NCBI GenBank assembly: GCA_963839175.1
Contig: CAWIUB010000003.1
Coordinates: 14,672-78,671, forward strand
DNA length: 64,000 nt
Origin: CAWIUB01 sp963839175
Lineage (GTDB): Bacteria; Actinomycetota; Actinomycetes; Mycobacteriales; Jatrophihabitantaceae
Reading direction: 5' to 3'
Every line of letters begins with the position of its first letter. The first letter of the stretch is position 1. Shown here piece after piece: positions 8,426-17,354 of this stretch. Below the pieces are notes generated by a model, which was not told the DNA's origin, did no database searches, and was given only the letters and a program-made list of their open reading frames with translations. Made by a program: the position numbers and the translations under genes.

Positions 8426-11400
8426 TTGGCTGGCCCGTCTCGCGAGCCGTCTCGTCGAGCTGGAGCTTTTCCGCTTCGAGCTGCGCGCGCTCGCGAGCAA
8501 CCTCAGCGGCGCCCGAACGAGCTTCGGGTGTTGAACCTCCTTCGTGAGGACTTGGCACGTGCAGGCGTCCGCGCACGTATTCACGCGAACTTCCGAGCCG
8601 GCCGGACACAACGCCAGGTCGATCTCCTCATCGTTACGGACTCCCGGCTGGTCCAGGCTGAACTCAAGTGTCTGAACGCCCACCGGCCGATTGTCGGCGG
8701 CGTCAACGGGCCATGGCACCAGGTGCTCGAGGATGGCTCCGAGCGCCCGCTCGACAATTACTACAACCAGGCCTTGCAGGCCACCTACTCCGTCGGCGAC
8801 GAGATGAAGCGCTGCCGAACGGTGCCAGCGCACCCGACGGGCAAGCCGGTCAAGGACATCGACTCGATTTTGCTGATCCACCCCGCCGTCCCGACCGGGT
8901 CGACTCTCGAACGTCACCAGCACATCGATGTCGTCGGGTACGGAGACCTCGTCGCCCGCCTGACTCGCCCAGGGCCTCGTCCGGCCTGGACCATCGAACA
9001 CTGGGATGCCTTCGCACGCCACATGCAGGTGTACGCGGAGACGGTCGAGACACCGGCGGAGCGCGAACGGCGCCTCGCTCTCGACACCGTGGCCGACTTC
9101 CGGATGCGGTTCATTTCGCGAGCGAAGGGCGATCTCCCCGACTTCGTGCCGATTCACACCCGAGTGGGCGCGAACGATCTCGTCGCAGATCCACGACGCC
9201 CGATCGCAGAGGCGCTGCGACGAGGTGACACAGGCGTGGTCACGGGCACGAGTGGGGCCGGAAAGAGTCACCTCGCCGTTCACGTCGCCGTTGATCTCGC
9301 CACCTCAGGCTGGCTGCCATTAGTTGTCCCTTGTCGGGACTGTCAGGTCGGCCGGTTCCCCGTTGCGTTGAAGCGGGCGGCGGCGCCGTTCACGACCGAG
9401 CCCATCGTCGAGTTCATTGACAGGTCCGCACAGGCCGGCGCACCGACGCTGATCGTCCTCGACGGCCTAAACGACTGCTCGGAGCGTGCTCAAGCGGACC
9501 TCCTCGAACAGCTTGACGTCTTCCGACTGCGCCACCCGGTGTCGGTTCTGATGACGTCAGCAGGCGGCGTGCGCAGCCTCGACGCGGACGTTCTGCACGT
9601 CTCACTGCTGGAACCCAATCGAGATGAACGCGCCGCGATCCTGCGCTCGTATGGAGCGGAGCCGGCGGAGGATCTCCTAGCATTCGAGAACGTCTTCGAC
9701 CTGTCCATCGCCGCTGAAATTCACCGCGATCTGCCGCCGGGGAGCCCGAAGTCCGATCTCTTCGACCTGTTCATCACCCAGCGCGCAGGCGAGCAACAGC
9801 GTCGGCTACTTCGAGTTCTCGCCACGCAGATGAACGAGTCATTCAAGGTGTCGATGACCGTCACCGAGGCGCTCCAGCACGTCCGCGCGGCAGAGGGGAC
9901 GTCCGCCTCTGCCGTTGACGGACTCCTCGCGTCCCAGCTGCTGAGCGTGGCAAGCAACCGCGTGCGATTTCGGCATGACCGGCTCTATCGCTACCTCGCC
10001 GCCGAGGCACTGGTCACTGGATCGCAGGACGCAGCCGACGCAGCCGATCAGCTGAGAGATCCGCGAAACGCCGACCTCGCTTGGTTCGCGGTCGCTTGTG
10101 AACCTCGACCGACACGCCGCCACGAAATGCTGCGCGAGCTGGCAGACCCCAACCTGTTGCACGCTGCCGTCTCAGGAGAGTTCCGACGTACGGTCGCTGA
10201 CCTCGTCGCCGCCGACGCGCGGCATGCGCTTTCGTCCGCCGAGTTCGACACGGCCACAGGGACGCTCCGCCCGCCGACGGATGACCTCGACTCCAGCATG
10301 GTGCAGTGGGAGGGCATGTTCGCGCGGTCCGCCATCGACGCGGGCTTGCTCAACGTGGCCGGGCGAAGCCTCTACGCTGGCCGCTTCGTCGATGAGATCT
10401 GCGCTCTCGTCGACGCAACCGACGACTTCATGTCACACGAGGTTCAGCGACTCCGAGGCGAAGGGCACCGCGGGCCTATCTCTGTGGCGTTTGAAGCGTT
10501 GTACGCCCATGGGTGGAGCACGAAAGGCGAGTCGCAGGCTCCTGCGGCCGCGATCGTCTTGAGTCAGATGGCCATGTTCGGAGCCGCGCCGCTGGATCCC
10601 TTTCCGGAGGCGCTGGTCGACAGGCTTTGGTCTGAGGGGCTCGACCCCGACCAGTGGGGGCGTCACCTGGCCATGCTGCGCGTCCTTCCGCTCGCGGAAG
10701 TCGCGGCGATGTCGATTGCCCCCGACGTCGTGCAGTCGGCCTGGTCGGCGGGTGGATATCACCTGCGCCTCGATGCATTGGACCTGGCGCGCCGCCTCGC
10801 GCATCGGCTCGACGAGGCAACTCGCCAACGGATGGTCGAGGTGATGTCGGCGATTGACCCGCGCGGCAACGTGTGGCTGGAAAGCATGGTGGTCGAGGTG
10901 CTCGCCGCCTACGGGGAGAGCACCCCCTCCGTCGATGGCGCGCATATCCGCGGCCTCATCGAGTCCGTGCTCGCGGGGCCGGACAACCCTGACAGCTGGG
11001 TCATCGCGCAGGGCATCTTCAACTCTCGCTATGAGCCGCAGGAGATCGTCGGCCCCTACTACGAGACGTTCGAGGCGCTCCCTCCAGGTCAGCGTGTCGA
11101 GCTAGCGGTCGTAGCGTGCAGCGGCGGTGCGTTGCCAATCTCGTTCCCTGAACAGGTGGTTGGCATCATCCCGGACGCCGCGTCACCGAATAGTGATGAG
11201 CGCCTGAAGGCCGCATTGGCTCATCACGCGACCCACCTTGAGATCTCGTCGCTCGGCTCGCAGGATGCCGTCGCTGCCCACCTTGAAGCGCTCCGCGGCT
11301 TGGCGAAAGTGGTCGATCGACTGCCCGAACTTGGTGATCATGAGCACTCGGTTGGACCCGAGTGGCGTTTCATCGATGAAGCACTGTTCGCCATCCACCG

Positions 11401-11569
11401 CGGGGACGAAACATGGAACACGGTCCCGTCGGTCCGAACGCTATGGCGGTCACACTTCGGGGGACTCATGTCGGTCCTCAAGTGGATCGACATCAGCCGC
11501 TTCGCGGCCGTCGGGGTCGTCACTGGGTCGATTCACTGCGGCTACTTCGCGAGCGTTGCCCCGAGATGA
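8426..11569 (+). CDS. NERD nuclease-like / P-loop NTPase fusion protein (defence candidate)
   Basis: 1047 residues as read from a TTG start; the first 30 residues look non-conserved, so the true start may lie nearer 8516-8528. Residues about 31-130 resemble a NERD (nuclease-related) domain with a PD-(D/E)xK core: D66 in RQVDLLIV and E79-x-K81 in QAELK. Residues about 250-460 form a STAND/NACHT-like ATPase with Walker A GTSGAGKS (274-281) and Walker B TLIVLDGLND (341-350). The rest is a long helical region resembling HEAT/TPR-type repeats. The stop at 11569 is probably premature: a family-like tail continues in another frame to 11793. Nuclease + STAND ATPase + repeats is the layout of anti-phage NLR-like proteins; that function is inferred. 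Confidence 0.8.
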   Translation: MAGPSREPSRRAGAFPLRAARAREQPQRRPNELRVLNLLREDLARAGVRARIHANFRAGRTQRQVDLLIVTDSRLVQAELKCLNAHRPIVGGVNGPWHQVLEDGSERPLDNYYNQALQATYSVGDEMKRCRTVPAHPTGKPVKDIDSILLIHPAVPTGSTLERHQHIDVVGYGDLVARLTRPGPRPAWTIEHWDAFARHMQVYAETVETPAERERRLALDTVADFRMRFISRAKGDLPDFVPIHTRVGANDLVADPRRPIAEALRRGDTGVVTGTSGAGKSHLAVHVAVDLATSGWLPLVVPCRDCQVGRFPVALKRAAAPFTTEPIVEFIDRSAQAGAPTLIVLDGLNDCSERAQADLLEQLDVFRLRHPVSVLMTSAGGVRSLDADVLHVSLLEPNRDERAAILRSYGAEPAEDLLAFENVFDLSIAAEIHRDLPPGSPKSDLFDLFITQRAGEQQRRLLRVLATQMNESFKVSMTVTEALQHVRAAEGTSASAVDGLLASQLLSVASNRVRFRHDRLYRYLAAEALVTGSQDAADAADQLRDPRNADLAWFAVACEPRPTRRHEMLRELADPNLLHAAVSGEFRRTVADLVAADARHALSSAEFDTATGTLRPPTDDLDSSMVQWEGMFARSAIDAGLLNVAGRSLYAGRFVDEICALVDATDDFMSHEVQRLRGEGHRGPISVAFEALYAHGWSTKGESQAPAAAIVLSQMAMFGAAPLDPFPEALVDRLWSEGLDPDQWGRHLAMLRVLPLAEVAAMSIAPDVVQSAWSAGGYHLRLDALDLARRLAHRLDEATRQRMVEVMSAIDPRGNVWLESMVVEVLAAYGESTPSVDGAHIRGLIESVLAGPDNPDSWVIAQGIFNSRYEPQEIVGPYYETFEALPPGQRVELAVVACSGGALPISFPEQVVGIIPDAASPNSDERLKAALAHHATHLEISSLGSQDAVAAHLEALRGLAKVVDRLPELGDHEHSVGPEWRFIDEALFAIHRGDETWNTVPSVRTLWRSHFGGLMSVLKWIDISRFAAVGVVTGSIHCGYFASVAPR

Positions 11570-11793
11570 TCCGCGAAATCGCCGAGCTAACGCTGGCGAA
11601 CCCGGACGCGATTCCGACGGGATGGGGATACACGCCCAAGGACGAGGTCATCACGCTCGCATTCCACGAGCTTGCGCTGACGGGCACCGTCGACTCGATT
11701 CCCCTGCTGCGGTCTCACCTCGGGGGCGGTCATGGCAGGAGTGCCACGGCTGCGATCCGCGCACTCGAGGCCCGAGCCGACCATCACCGATGA
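11530..11793 (+). other. Out-of-frame C-terminal continuation of the NERD-NTPase
   Basis: After about 11525 the parent frame turns into low-quality sequence and stops, while a neighbouring frame gives a helical stretch (DSLRLLRERCPEMIREIAEL, VITLAFHELALTGTVDSIPL, ATAAIRALEARADHHR) with HEAT-repeat character and no upstream start of its own. I read this as the last 85-90 residues of the same protein, separated by a one-base indel near 11520-11530. With it the protein would have about 1120 residues and end at the TGA at 11793. Confidence 0.6.
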
Positions 11794-11857
11794 ACGAGCA
11801 AGGCGTCCCGCCACGGTCGCCAGTCCAGACGCTCTCTGAGCGAGGGAGGTGAACACC

Positions 11858-11965
11858 ATGGAGAACTTCCTCATGAAGCTGCTGATCGCTGCCGCGGAGG
11901 CGGCGGTCACGATCGTGGCGGCCGAGCTGGGCAGGCAGCTCAAGAACGCCGTGCTCGACGACTGA
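11858..11965 (+). CDS. 35-residue hydrophobic small protein
   Basis: A strong Shine-Dalgarno (GGGAGGTG) sits six to seven bases before the ATG at 11858. The product is 35 residues: MENFLMKLLIAAAEAAVTIV followed by AAELGRQLKNAVLDD. It could form one amphipathic or membrane helix over residues 4-22 with an acidic C-terminus. It begins 65 bases after the NTPase tail and is followed by a perfect hairpin, so it is likely the last cistron of the same transcript. I recognise no family. A toxin-like, regulatory or membrane-effector role is possible but only inferred from size and position. Confidence 0.6.
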   Translation: MENFLMKLLIAAAEAAVTIVAAELGRQLKNAVLDD

Positions 11966-11977
11966 CGAACACGCCGA

Positions 11978-12010
11978 CTGCCCGGCGAGCTGCAACCTCT
12001 CGCCGGGCAG
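11978..12010 (+). terminator. Perfect 12-bp hairpin terminator
   Basis: CTGCCCGGCGAG pairs without mismatch with CTCGCCGGGCAG across a nine-base loop, 12 bases after the stop of the small protein. No T-run follows, which is common for actinobacterial terminators. It closes the NERD-NTPase/small-protein unit. Confidence 0.75.
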
Positions 12011-12792
12011 CGGCACAACCACCCGCGATCAGGTCGATGAACCGCTTGCGCAGGCATGTCCTCCAAACGAAGCTGCCGATGGTGGCGGAACAAGGCCCCG
12101 CCTCATGCAGCCACTGCCGCGACATCCGAACGCTCGCGGGTGTCGCTGAACAAGTTCCGTCAGATATAGCTCGCGCGGGCACGCCAGCCAAACGCGCTGC
12201 GCCGAAGGGCGCGCAAAATGACGCCGCCACCAGGCCCGGGTCGACACCCAAGGGGTATGCAGTAATCGGCGATCCAGTCGCTCCACATGATCACGCCGTC
12301 GTGAGCTGCATCGCGCCGGCGTTCACAATTCGTAGCCAGAGCAGGATCGCATCGGAGCCGTCTCGATCCGGAACGCGGCGGACGCACATCGAGCGTGCGC
12401 GATATACGCCCGGATCGAACGCTCTGGATCAATCAGCTCACCTGCCGCCGCCCGCGCGGTTGTCGCGTGTGGTGAGTTCGAGTGGCATACCTCTGTGGTA
12501 CGGCGGCACCGGGCGGGGGTCACACGGGAGGGCGCCTGGGGGCACCCCTCGTGTCACACGGCCGAACTGCAGTTTCAGTGCCGCAGGCCCTTCCGCTTCT
12601 GGGGCTCTCGGTGCGGCGTCGGCACTGGCCGTACGATCGCTTGGACCGCCCACGACGATGAGTTTTCGTCTCGCGATCGGTCACTAGCTGTGGCAGAGCA
12701 GCCTGCAGAAGGACGGAGAGCCCGGTGTCACGCTCAGTGGTGAGCTTCATCGCGATCATCGTCCGTCGCTGCGGTGCGATGAGCTTGAAGCC
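12011..12792. other. No recognisable gene (0.78 kb)
   Basis: Open frames here are short on both strands and none shows a recognisable motif. I see no tRNA, riboswitch or repeat. It may be decayed sequence at the edge of the NERD-NTPase unit. Confidence 0.5.
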
Positions 12793-13356
12793 ATGCTGAT
12801 CTACTCGATGAGCGTCTCGGTGGACGGCTTTATCGCCGACCGCGCGGGCGCGTTCGGGTGGACGGTCCCGAACGAGGAGCAGTTTCGTTTCCACATCGCG
12901 CAGACACGCGAGCTCGGCGGCTATCTGTGCGGCCGCAGGCTTTACCAGACCATGCTGGTGTGGGAGACGGATCCGTCGATGCGCGACAACGAGCTCGGGG
13001 ACGCGTTCGCCGACGTCTGGTGCGCTATCCCGAAGGTCGTCTTCAGCCGCACGCTCGACAGCGTTCAGGGCAACGCCCGGCTCGCCGGGGCGTCGGTGGC
13101 CGAGGAGGCCGCTGCGGCGCTCGACGCGACCGACAAGGACGTCTCGATCGGCGGCGCCGGCCTGGCCGCGGCAGCCATCGAGCTCGGCCTGGTCGACGAG
13201 CTGCGCATGTTCCGCAATCCGGTCGTCGTCGGTGGCGGCACGCCGTTCCTGCCGCCGGTCACCGAAGACGTTCCGTTGGACCTGGTCGAGACCAGGACGT
13301 TCGGCTCGCGCGTGATCTACGAGCGCTACGGGCGCGCCCGCGATGAGTCGGACTGA
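12793..13356 (+). CDS. Dihydrofolate reductase family (RibD C-terminal-like) protein
   Basis: 187 residues with the fold signature of RibD-C/DHFR-like reductases: N-terminal LIYSMSVSVDGFIADRAGAF, the central YLCGRRLYQTMLVWETD, VFSRTLDSVQGNARL, the glycine-rich nucleotide-binding DVSIGGAGLAAAAIELGLVD (about residues 117-136) and PVVVGGGTPFLPP. Proteins of this group are NADPH-dependent reductases of mostly unknown substrate and are rarely the folate enzyme itself. Its end overlaps the start of an SRPBCC gene, indicating a former operon. Confidence 0.85.
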   Translation: MLIYSMSVSVDGFIADRAGAFGWTVPNEEQFRFHIAQTRELGGYLCGRRLYQTMLVWETDPSMRDNELGDAFADVWCAIPKVVFSRTLDSVQGNARLAGASVAEEAAAALDATDKDVSIGGAGLAAAAIELGLVDELRMFRNPVVVGGGTPFLPPVTEDVPLDLVETRTFGSRVIYERYGRARDESD

Positions 13357-13708
13357 CACCGCCGTCCGAGTCATCAGCGCCTCGCCGGACCGGGTATTCG
13401 CCGCGCTGACCGCCTCCGACGCGCTTGCCGTGTGGCTACCGCCCGACGGATGACCGGCCGGTTCGAGCGCTTCGATGCGCGTCCCGACTGGTCCTGCCGA
13501 CTGGTCCTGGCGTACGCGGACGCGTCGGCCGCGCGGGACGTCCGCCGTCGACTCCGACGTGGTCGACGCCATTGGGAGGTCACCCGTCGACGCCCGATCA
13601 CGCGTCGACATCAGGGCCGACGATGTGCCCGACGGGATCAACGCTGCAGATCACGCGGCGCGATTGTCGTCCTCGCTGGACAATCCCGCCGCTTCCGTTG
13701 AACGCTGA
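13344..13708 (+). pseudogene. SRPBCC (AHSA1-like) domain protein, frameshifted
   Basis: An ATG at 13344 overlaps the upstream reductase end and gives TDTAVRVISASPDRVFAALT then SDALAVWLPPDG, the usual opening of activator-of-HSP90-like START proteins. A one-base loss near 13447 moves the continuation MTGRFERFDARPDWSCRLVL into another frame, and a second shift near 13530 with missing sequence leads to VDIRADDVPDGINAADHAAR and the tail SLDNPAA. The middle of the domain is absent, so this is more than a sequencing slip. Confidence 0.7.
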
Positions 13709-13859
13709 GCGCAGGCTTCCTCGCAGCACGGTGCTCGTCGCCACGGCGACCATCCGTGTCGTAGCGACGGAGGGTCAGATATACGGTCGCCAACTGCAGC
13801 AAGCAGGCGACCACACGGACCCGCATAGGGATCATCATCTGGGCGGTCGGTGACGTCGG

Positions 13860-14414
13860 CTATGGCCGTCGTCCGAACCAGTCGAGCAGCCGACTCTGCG
13901 GTGAAGCGTCGGGAGGCAGCGTGCCGCTCGGACCTGCGCCATACGCCCCGAAGGCGAGCATGTCGTCCAAGTGCGGCTCGACCACCTTCAATAGACCGAC
14001 AACAATTCGCGGATCAACGGTCTCGTCGAGCCGCGCGGCACGGAGGAGGTCCCACGCGTGGACCACCAGGTCAACGAGACGGAACCGCAAGTAGGCAGCG
14101 GCGGGAATGTTGCCGTTCGGGCCCGCAACGGGCTGCCCGGGCGGCGTCGCGGCGAACGCCTGTGCTTGGCGTCGTGCTGACTCAACCACGGCAGCGACTG
14201 GATCATCCCCGAGCTGATCACCTGTGAGCATGGTCCGAGCCTCATCGCGATCAACGCCCGCCAGCAGCAGCGCAGTGAAGCGGTTCCCAACCACAACGTG
14301 CTCAATCAACTCGCGTACCGAGACCTCCGACGGCGTCGGCCGCTCCCATGAGTCCGCTGGCAGTTGACGTACGACCCGTTCGAACTCCGCCGACGCTGCG
14401 TCGATCAACTCCAC
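13860..14414 (-). CDS. TIGR03086-type DinB/mycothiol-dependent maleylpyruvate isomerase-like protein
   Basis: 184 residues from a GTG. The pattern VRELIEHVVVGNRFTALLLA, then LRFRLVDLVVHAWDLLRAAR, is that of actinobacterial TIGR03086/MDMPI N-terminal proteins: a four-helix bundle with a metal site made by the histidines of EHVV, VVHAWDL and the late EPHLDDMLAFG. These are typically mycothiol-linked metalloenzymes of unknown substrate. It ends in the usual PQSRLLDWFGR. Convergent with the broken SRPBCC gene, with about 150 non-coding bases between. Confidence 0.8.
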   Translation of the reverse strand: MELIDAASAEFERVVRQLPADSWERPTPSEVSVRELIEHVVVGNRFTALLLAGVDRDEARTMLTGDQLGDDPVAAVVESARRQAQAFAATPPGQPVAGPNGNIPAAAYLRFRLVDLVVHAWDLLRAARLDETVDPRIVVGLLKVVEPHLDDMLAFGAYGAGPSGTLPPDASPQSRLLDWFGRRP

Positions 14415-14766
14415 GTTCCGCAGGCTAGCGCCGCGAGCCAGGTGACCGAGAGGCCATCAACCCGGCCCGTCCGGCTCACCGCCGGGCAGACCACCCGCCC
14501 GCGTGCACCCGAGAGGAGTTCGGCCGGTTCTGCGCCACGAGCCGTCGTCCCGCAAGGGGATCCCCTTGCGGGCATGCGGACCGTGGTCGATCAAGCGCGC
14601 AGAACACCGAACACGATGTCGGGCCCTGCACCTCCGCCGACGGCGCGTAATCGGCGATCGCACGAGTCTGCGCGGTGACGGCACGTGACTGCGGGGCGGG
14701 GTCTGCGCACGCCGGTTGTACGGCGGAGTTCGGAGTCTTCTTTGGGCCGGACCTGGTTAGGTGCGC
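14415..14766. other. No recognisable gene (0.35 kb)
   Basis: Between two minus-strand genes. It should hold the promoter of the DinB-like gene at its left side. No conserved frame, repeat or RNA is recognised. Confidence 0.5.
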
Positions 14767-16137
14767 TCAGTATTGCCAGCGTGCGGCGGTGACGACGTCT
14801 TCCGGGGTCGCGTCGGCAAACCGGGCGACTTCGGCGCGGCGTAGGTCGACGATGGTGGCGGTGAGGGGTTCGCCGAGCGCTGTTGGTAGCACGTCGTCGG
14901 CCTCGAAGGCGTCGGTGGCGGCTTGCAGGGTGGCGGGCAGTCGGGTGATGCCTCGCTGGGCCTGGATGTCGGTGGGGATCGAGGCGGGGTCGACGTTCAC
15001 GGGTTCGGGCAATGTGGCGGCGGCGGCGATGCCGGCAAGGCCGGTATGGATGAGCCCGGCAGCCACGAGGTAGGGATTGGCGGCCTGGTCGAGCGCTTTG
15101 ACCTCGAGGTTGGCGGCGCCGGGATTGCCGGGCGAGCCGGTGATCAGGCGCAGTGCTGCCTCGCGGTTCTCCAGTCCCCACACCTGGAACGGCCCGGCCC
15201 AGTGACTCGGGATGAGTCGCAGGTAGCTGGCGGGCGAGGGCGCGCCTACCGCGAGCAGGGCGGGTAGGTGGGCGAGCACGCCGGCGGTGAATGCCTCGGC
15301 CTCGGCGCTCATCCCGTACCGGCCGGTTCCGCTGCTGAAGAGGTTGACATCATCGCGCCAGATCGACAGGTGCAGGTGCCCGCCGTTGCCGACACCGTCG
15401 GCCAGGACCTTCGGCGAGAACGATGCGCGCAGCCCGTACCGGATGCTCAGGGCGCGGATCGTTTCGCGTACGAGGACGAAGGTGTCGGCAGCCGCGACGG
15501 GATCCTCGGCGGCGACCGAGATTTCGTATTGGGCGCTGCCGTATTCGGGATGGATCTGGTCGACCGGCACGCCTTGCCGGTCGAGTGCGATCAGCAGATC
15601 ACGCAGGTAGTCCGACCGTTCGATCAATCTGGTGTACCCGTAGGCCGGCCCGAGCGCGGCGGGTGTGAAGTCGTGTTCGGTGGCAGACAGCGTCCATTCG
15701 ATCTCGAAGGCCATCCGCGCCGTGTACCCGGCTTCGGCGAGGGCGGCAACGGCCGCCTGAGCGGTGCTGCGCTGATCTTGCGGGTGGACGACGCCGTCCT
15801 GCTGGTAGCGGACCGCCGGCGCCCATGCCCAGCCAGGCTGTTCGGCGAGCACGATGACGCGGGTGAGGTCGGGGTGCAGCCTCAGGTCGCCGACCGGTCC
15901 GCCGGCGTATCGGCCGGCCACGATCGAGTCATCGGGGAGGAACGCGTCGAAGACAGGAGATGCGCCGATGCCCCAGGCGGCGGCGTACTCCAAGCGCTGT
16001 ATCGGCACCGCCTTGACCCGGGTGACACCGCTGTTGTCGACCCATGTGGTGGCGAGTGCGACCACACCGCGCTCTGCGAGATCGTCTCGCACCTGCCGTG
16101 CGAGGTCGGCCTGCCGTTCCCGCTCGTCCTGATCCAC
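14767..16137 (-). CDS. Glutamine synthetase-like ligase (GlnA3/GlnA4/FluG-type)
   Basis: About 456 residues from the GTG at 16137, chosen because AGGAG lies five bases upstream. The GS beta-grasp opens with VVALATTWVDNSGVTRVKAV; the catalytic barrel has IHPEYGSAQYEISVAAEDPV, the GNGGHLHLSIW ATP/metal motif and RLIPSHWAGPFQVWGLENRE with the ammonia-site arginine. Residues differ from housekeeping GlnA, and the enzyme lacks the GlnA adenylylation Tyr context, so it is probably a gamma-glutamyl-amine/polyamine ligase. A divergent PLP enzyme and FluG-like amidohydrolase beside it suggest one catabolic module for a nitrogen compound. Confidence 0.85.
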   Translation of the reverse strand: MDQDERERQADLARQVRDDLAERGVVALATTWVDNSGVTRVKAVPIQRLEYAAAWGIGASPVFDAFLPDDSIVAGRYAGGPVGDLRLHPDLTRVIVLAEQPGWAWAPAVRYQQDGVVHPQDQRSTAQAAVAALAEAGYTARMAFEIEWTLSATEHDFTPAALGPAYGYTRLIERSDYLRDLLIALDRQGVPVDQIHPEYGSAQYEISVAAEDPVAAADTFVLVRETIRALSIRYGLRASFSPKVLADGVGNGGHLHLSIWRDDVNLFSSGTGRYGMSAEAEAFTAGVLAHLPALLAVGAPSPASYLRLIPSHWAGPFQVWGLENREAALRLITGSPGNPGAANLEVKALDQAANPYLVAAGLIHTGLAGIAAAATLPEPVNVDPASIPTDIQAQRGITRLPATLQAATDAFEADDVLPTALGEPLTATIVDLRRAEVARFADATPEDVVTAARWQY

Positions 16138-16147
16138 CGGCACTCCT

Positions 16148-17354
16148 ATGGCGTGGCAACCTGTGCGTGTGTCTGAGTTTCCCAGCGTCGGCCGTCCGGC
16201 GCGCGCCGCGGAGTTCATGCCGCGCACCCGCCCGGTCGTACCGCCGATCCACCATTCGGTCACGTACTTCCTCGACGACCAGGCCTACAAGGACATTCAG
16301 CACGGCGGGCTGGTCGAGCACTGGTACGGCCGCTTCCGCAACCCGACCGTCGACCTGGTTGCCCGCGAGGTCGCCGACCTCGAGGGTGGCGATGCGGCGA
16401 TCATGAGTTCGTCCGGCATGGGCGCGATCGCGACAACACTCCTGACCCTGCTGCGTGCAGGCGACCGTGTGGTCGCGGCGCGTCAGGTGTACGGCGACAC
16501 GCACGACCTACTGGCACGGGATCTGCCCACGTGGGGCATCGACGTGCGCCGGGTCGACGCCGTGGATCTCGAGAGCTGGCGCCGGGAGATCACGGGCGGG
16601 GCCACCCGGGTCGTCTACGCCGAGACGCTGTCTAACCCGCAACTCGAGCTGGCGGACGTGCCTGCGTTGGCCGAGCTGGCTCACGCCGCCGGTGCCCGGC
16701 TCGTCATCGACAACACGTTCGCCACGCCGTATGTGGTGCAGCCGCTGCGCCTTGGCGCCGACGTCGTGGTGCATTCGGCGACGAAGTTTCTCAACGGTCA
16801 CTCCGATGCGATCGCCGGCGCTGTCGTCGACCGACGCAGGATTCATCACCGAGGTTCAGCGGCGGGTCATCACGCTGGGCACGAGCCTGGGCCCCTACGA
16901 GGCGTACCTGGTCTGGCGCGGGCTGCAGACCTTCGACGTGCGCATGGCCCGCCAGACCGCGACGGCGCAGGCGCTGGCGGCCGCGCTCGGCACACGCGAC
17001 GACATCCTGGCGGTGGGCCACCCGTCGCTGCCCGACTACTCGCGCGCCGACGTTGCTGCCCGCCTGCTGCGTCCCGGCTGCGGCGGCGGCGCCATGCTGA
17101 CCATCACCGTCGACGGCGGGGACCAGCGGGCACACCACGTCGTGCGCACCCTGCAGATCGGCTGCGAGGCCACCAGCCTGGGCGGGGTGGAGACACTGGT
17201 CAGCACACCGTTCAACTCCTCGCACTTCTCGCTCTCCCCGGAAGAACGCCGCGCGGCACGCATCGACGACGGGCTGATCCGCATCTCCTGCGGACTCGAG
17301 CCGGCCGACGCGCTGATCGCCGACTTCGTGCGCGCGCTGGAGCTGACCCAGTGA
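16148..17354 (+). pseudogene. Transsulfuration-family PLP enzyme, one-base frameshift
   Basis: The N-terminal 230 residues match cystathionine gamma-synthase/methionine gamma-lyase enzymes: TYFLDDQAYKDIQHGGLVEH, WYGRFRNPT, SSSGMGAIATTLL, LVIDNTFATPYVVQPL and the PLP lysine in VVVHSATKFLNGHSDAIAG. One extra G near 16831 pushes the rest into another frame (TDAGFITEVQRR, TLGTSLGPYEAYLVWRGLQT, SSHFSLSPEERRAARIDDGL), which runs cleanly to the TGA at 17354. Everything else is intact, so it may be functional if the base is an error. It is divergent from the GS-like gene and coupled (GTGA overlap) to the amidohydrolase. Confidence 0.8.

Noticed and set aside
8415..8609. Minus-strand coiled-coil-like frame opposite the NERD-NTPase start
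   Set aside because: Composition is coil-like (RERAQLEAEKLQLDETARE), but it lacks a ribosome-binding site and family match and overlaps the better-supported gene.
12438..12653. Minus-strand frame ending in PPYHRGMPLELTTRDNR
   Set aside because: It looked briefly like a real C-terminus but has no start, no motif and an unsupported context.
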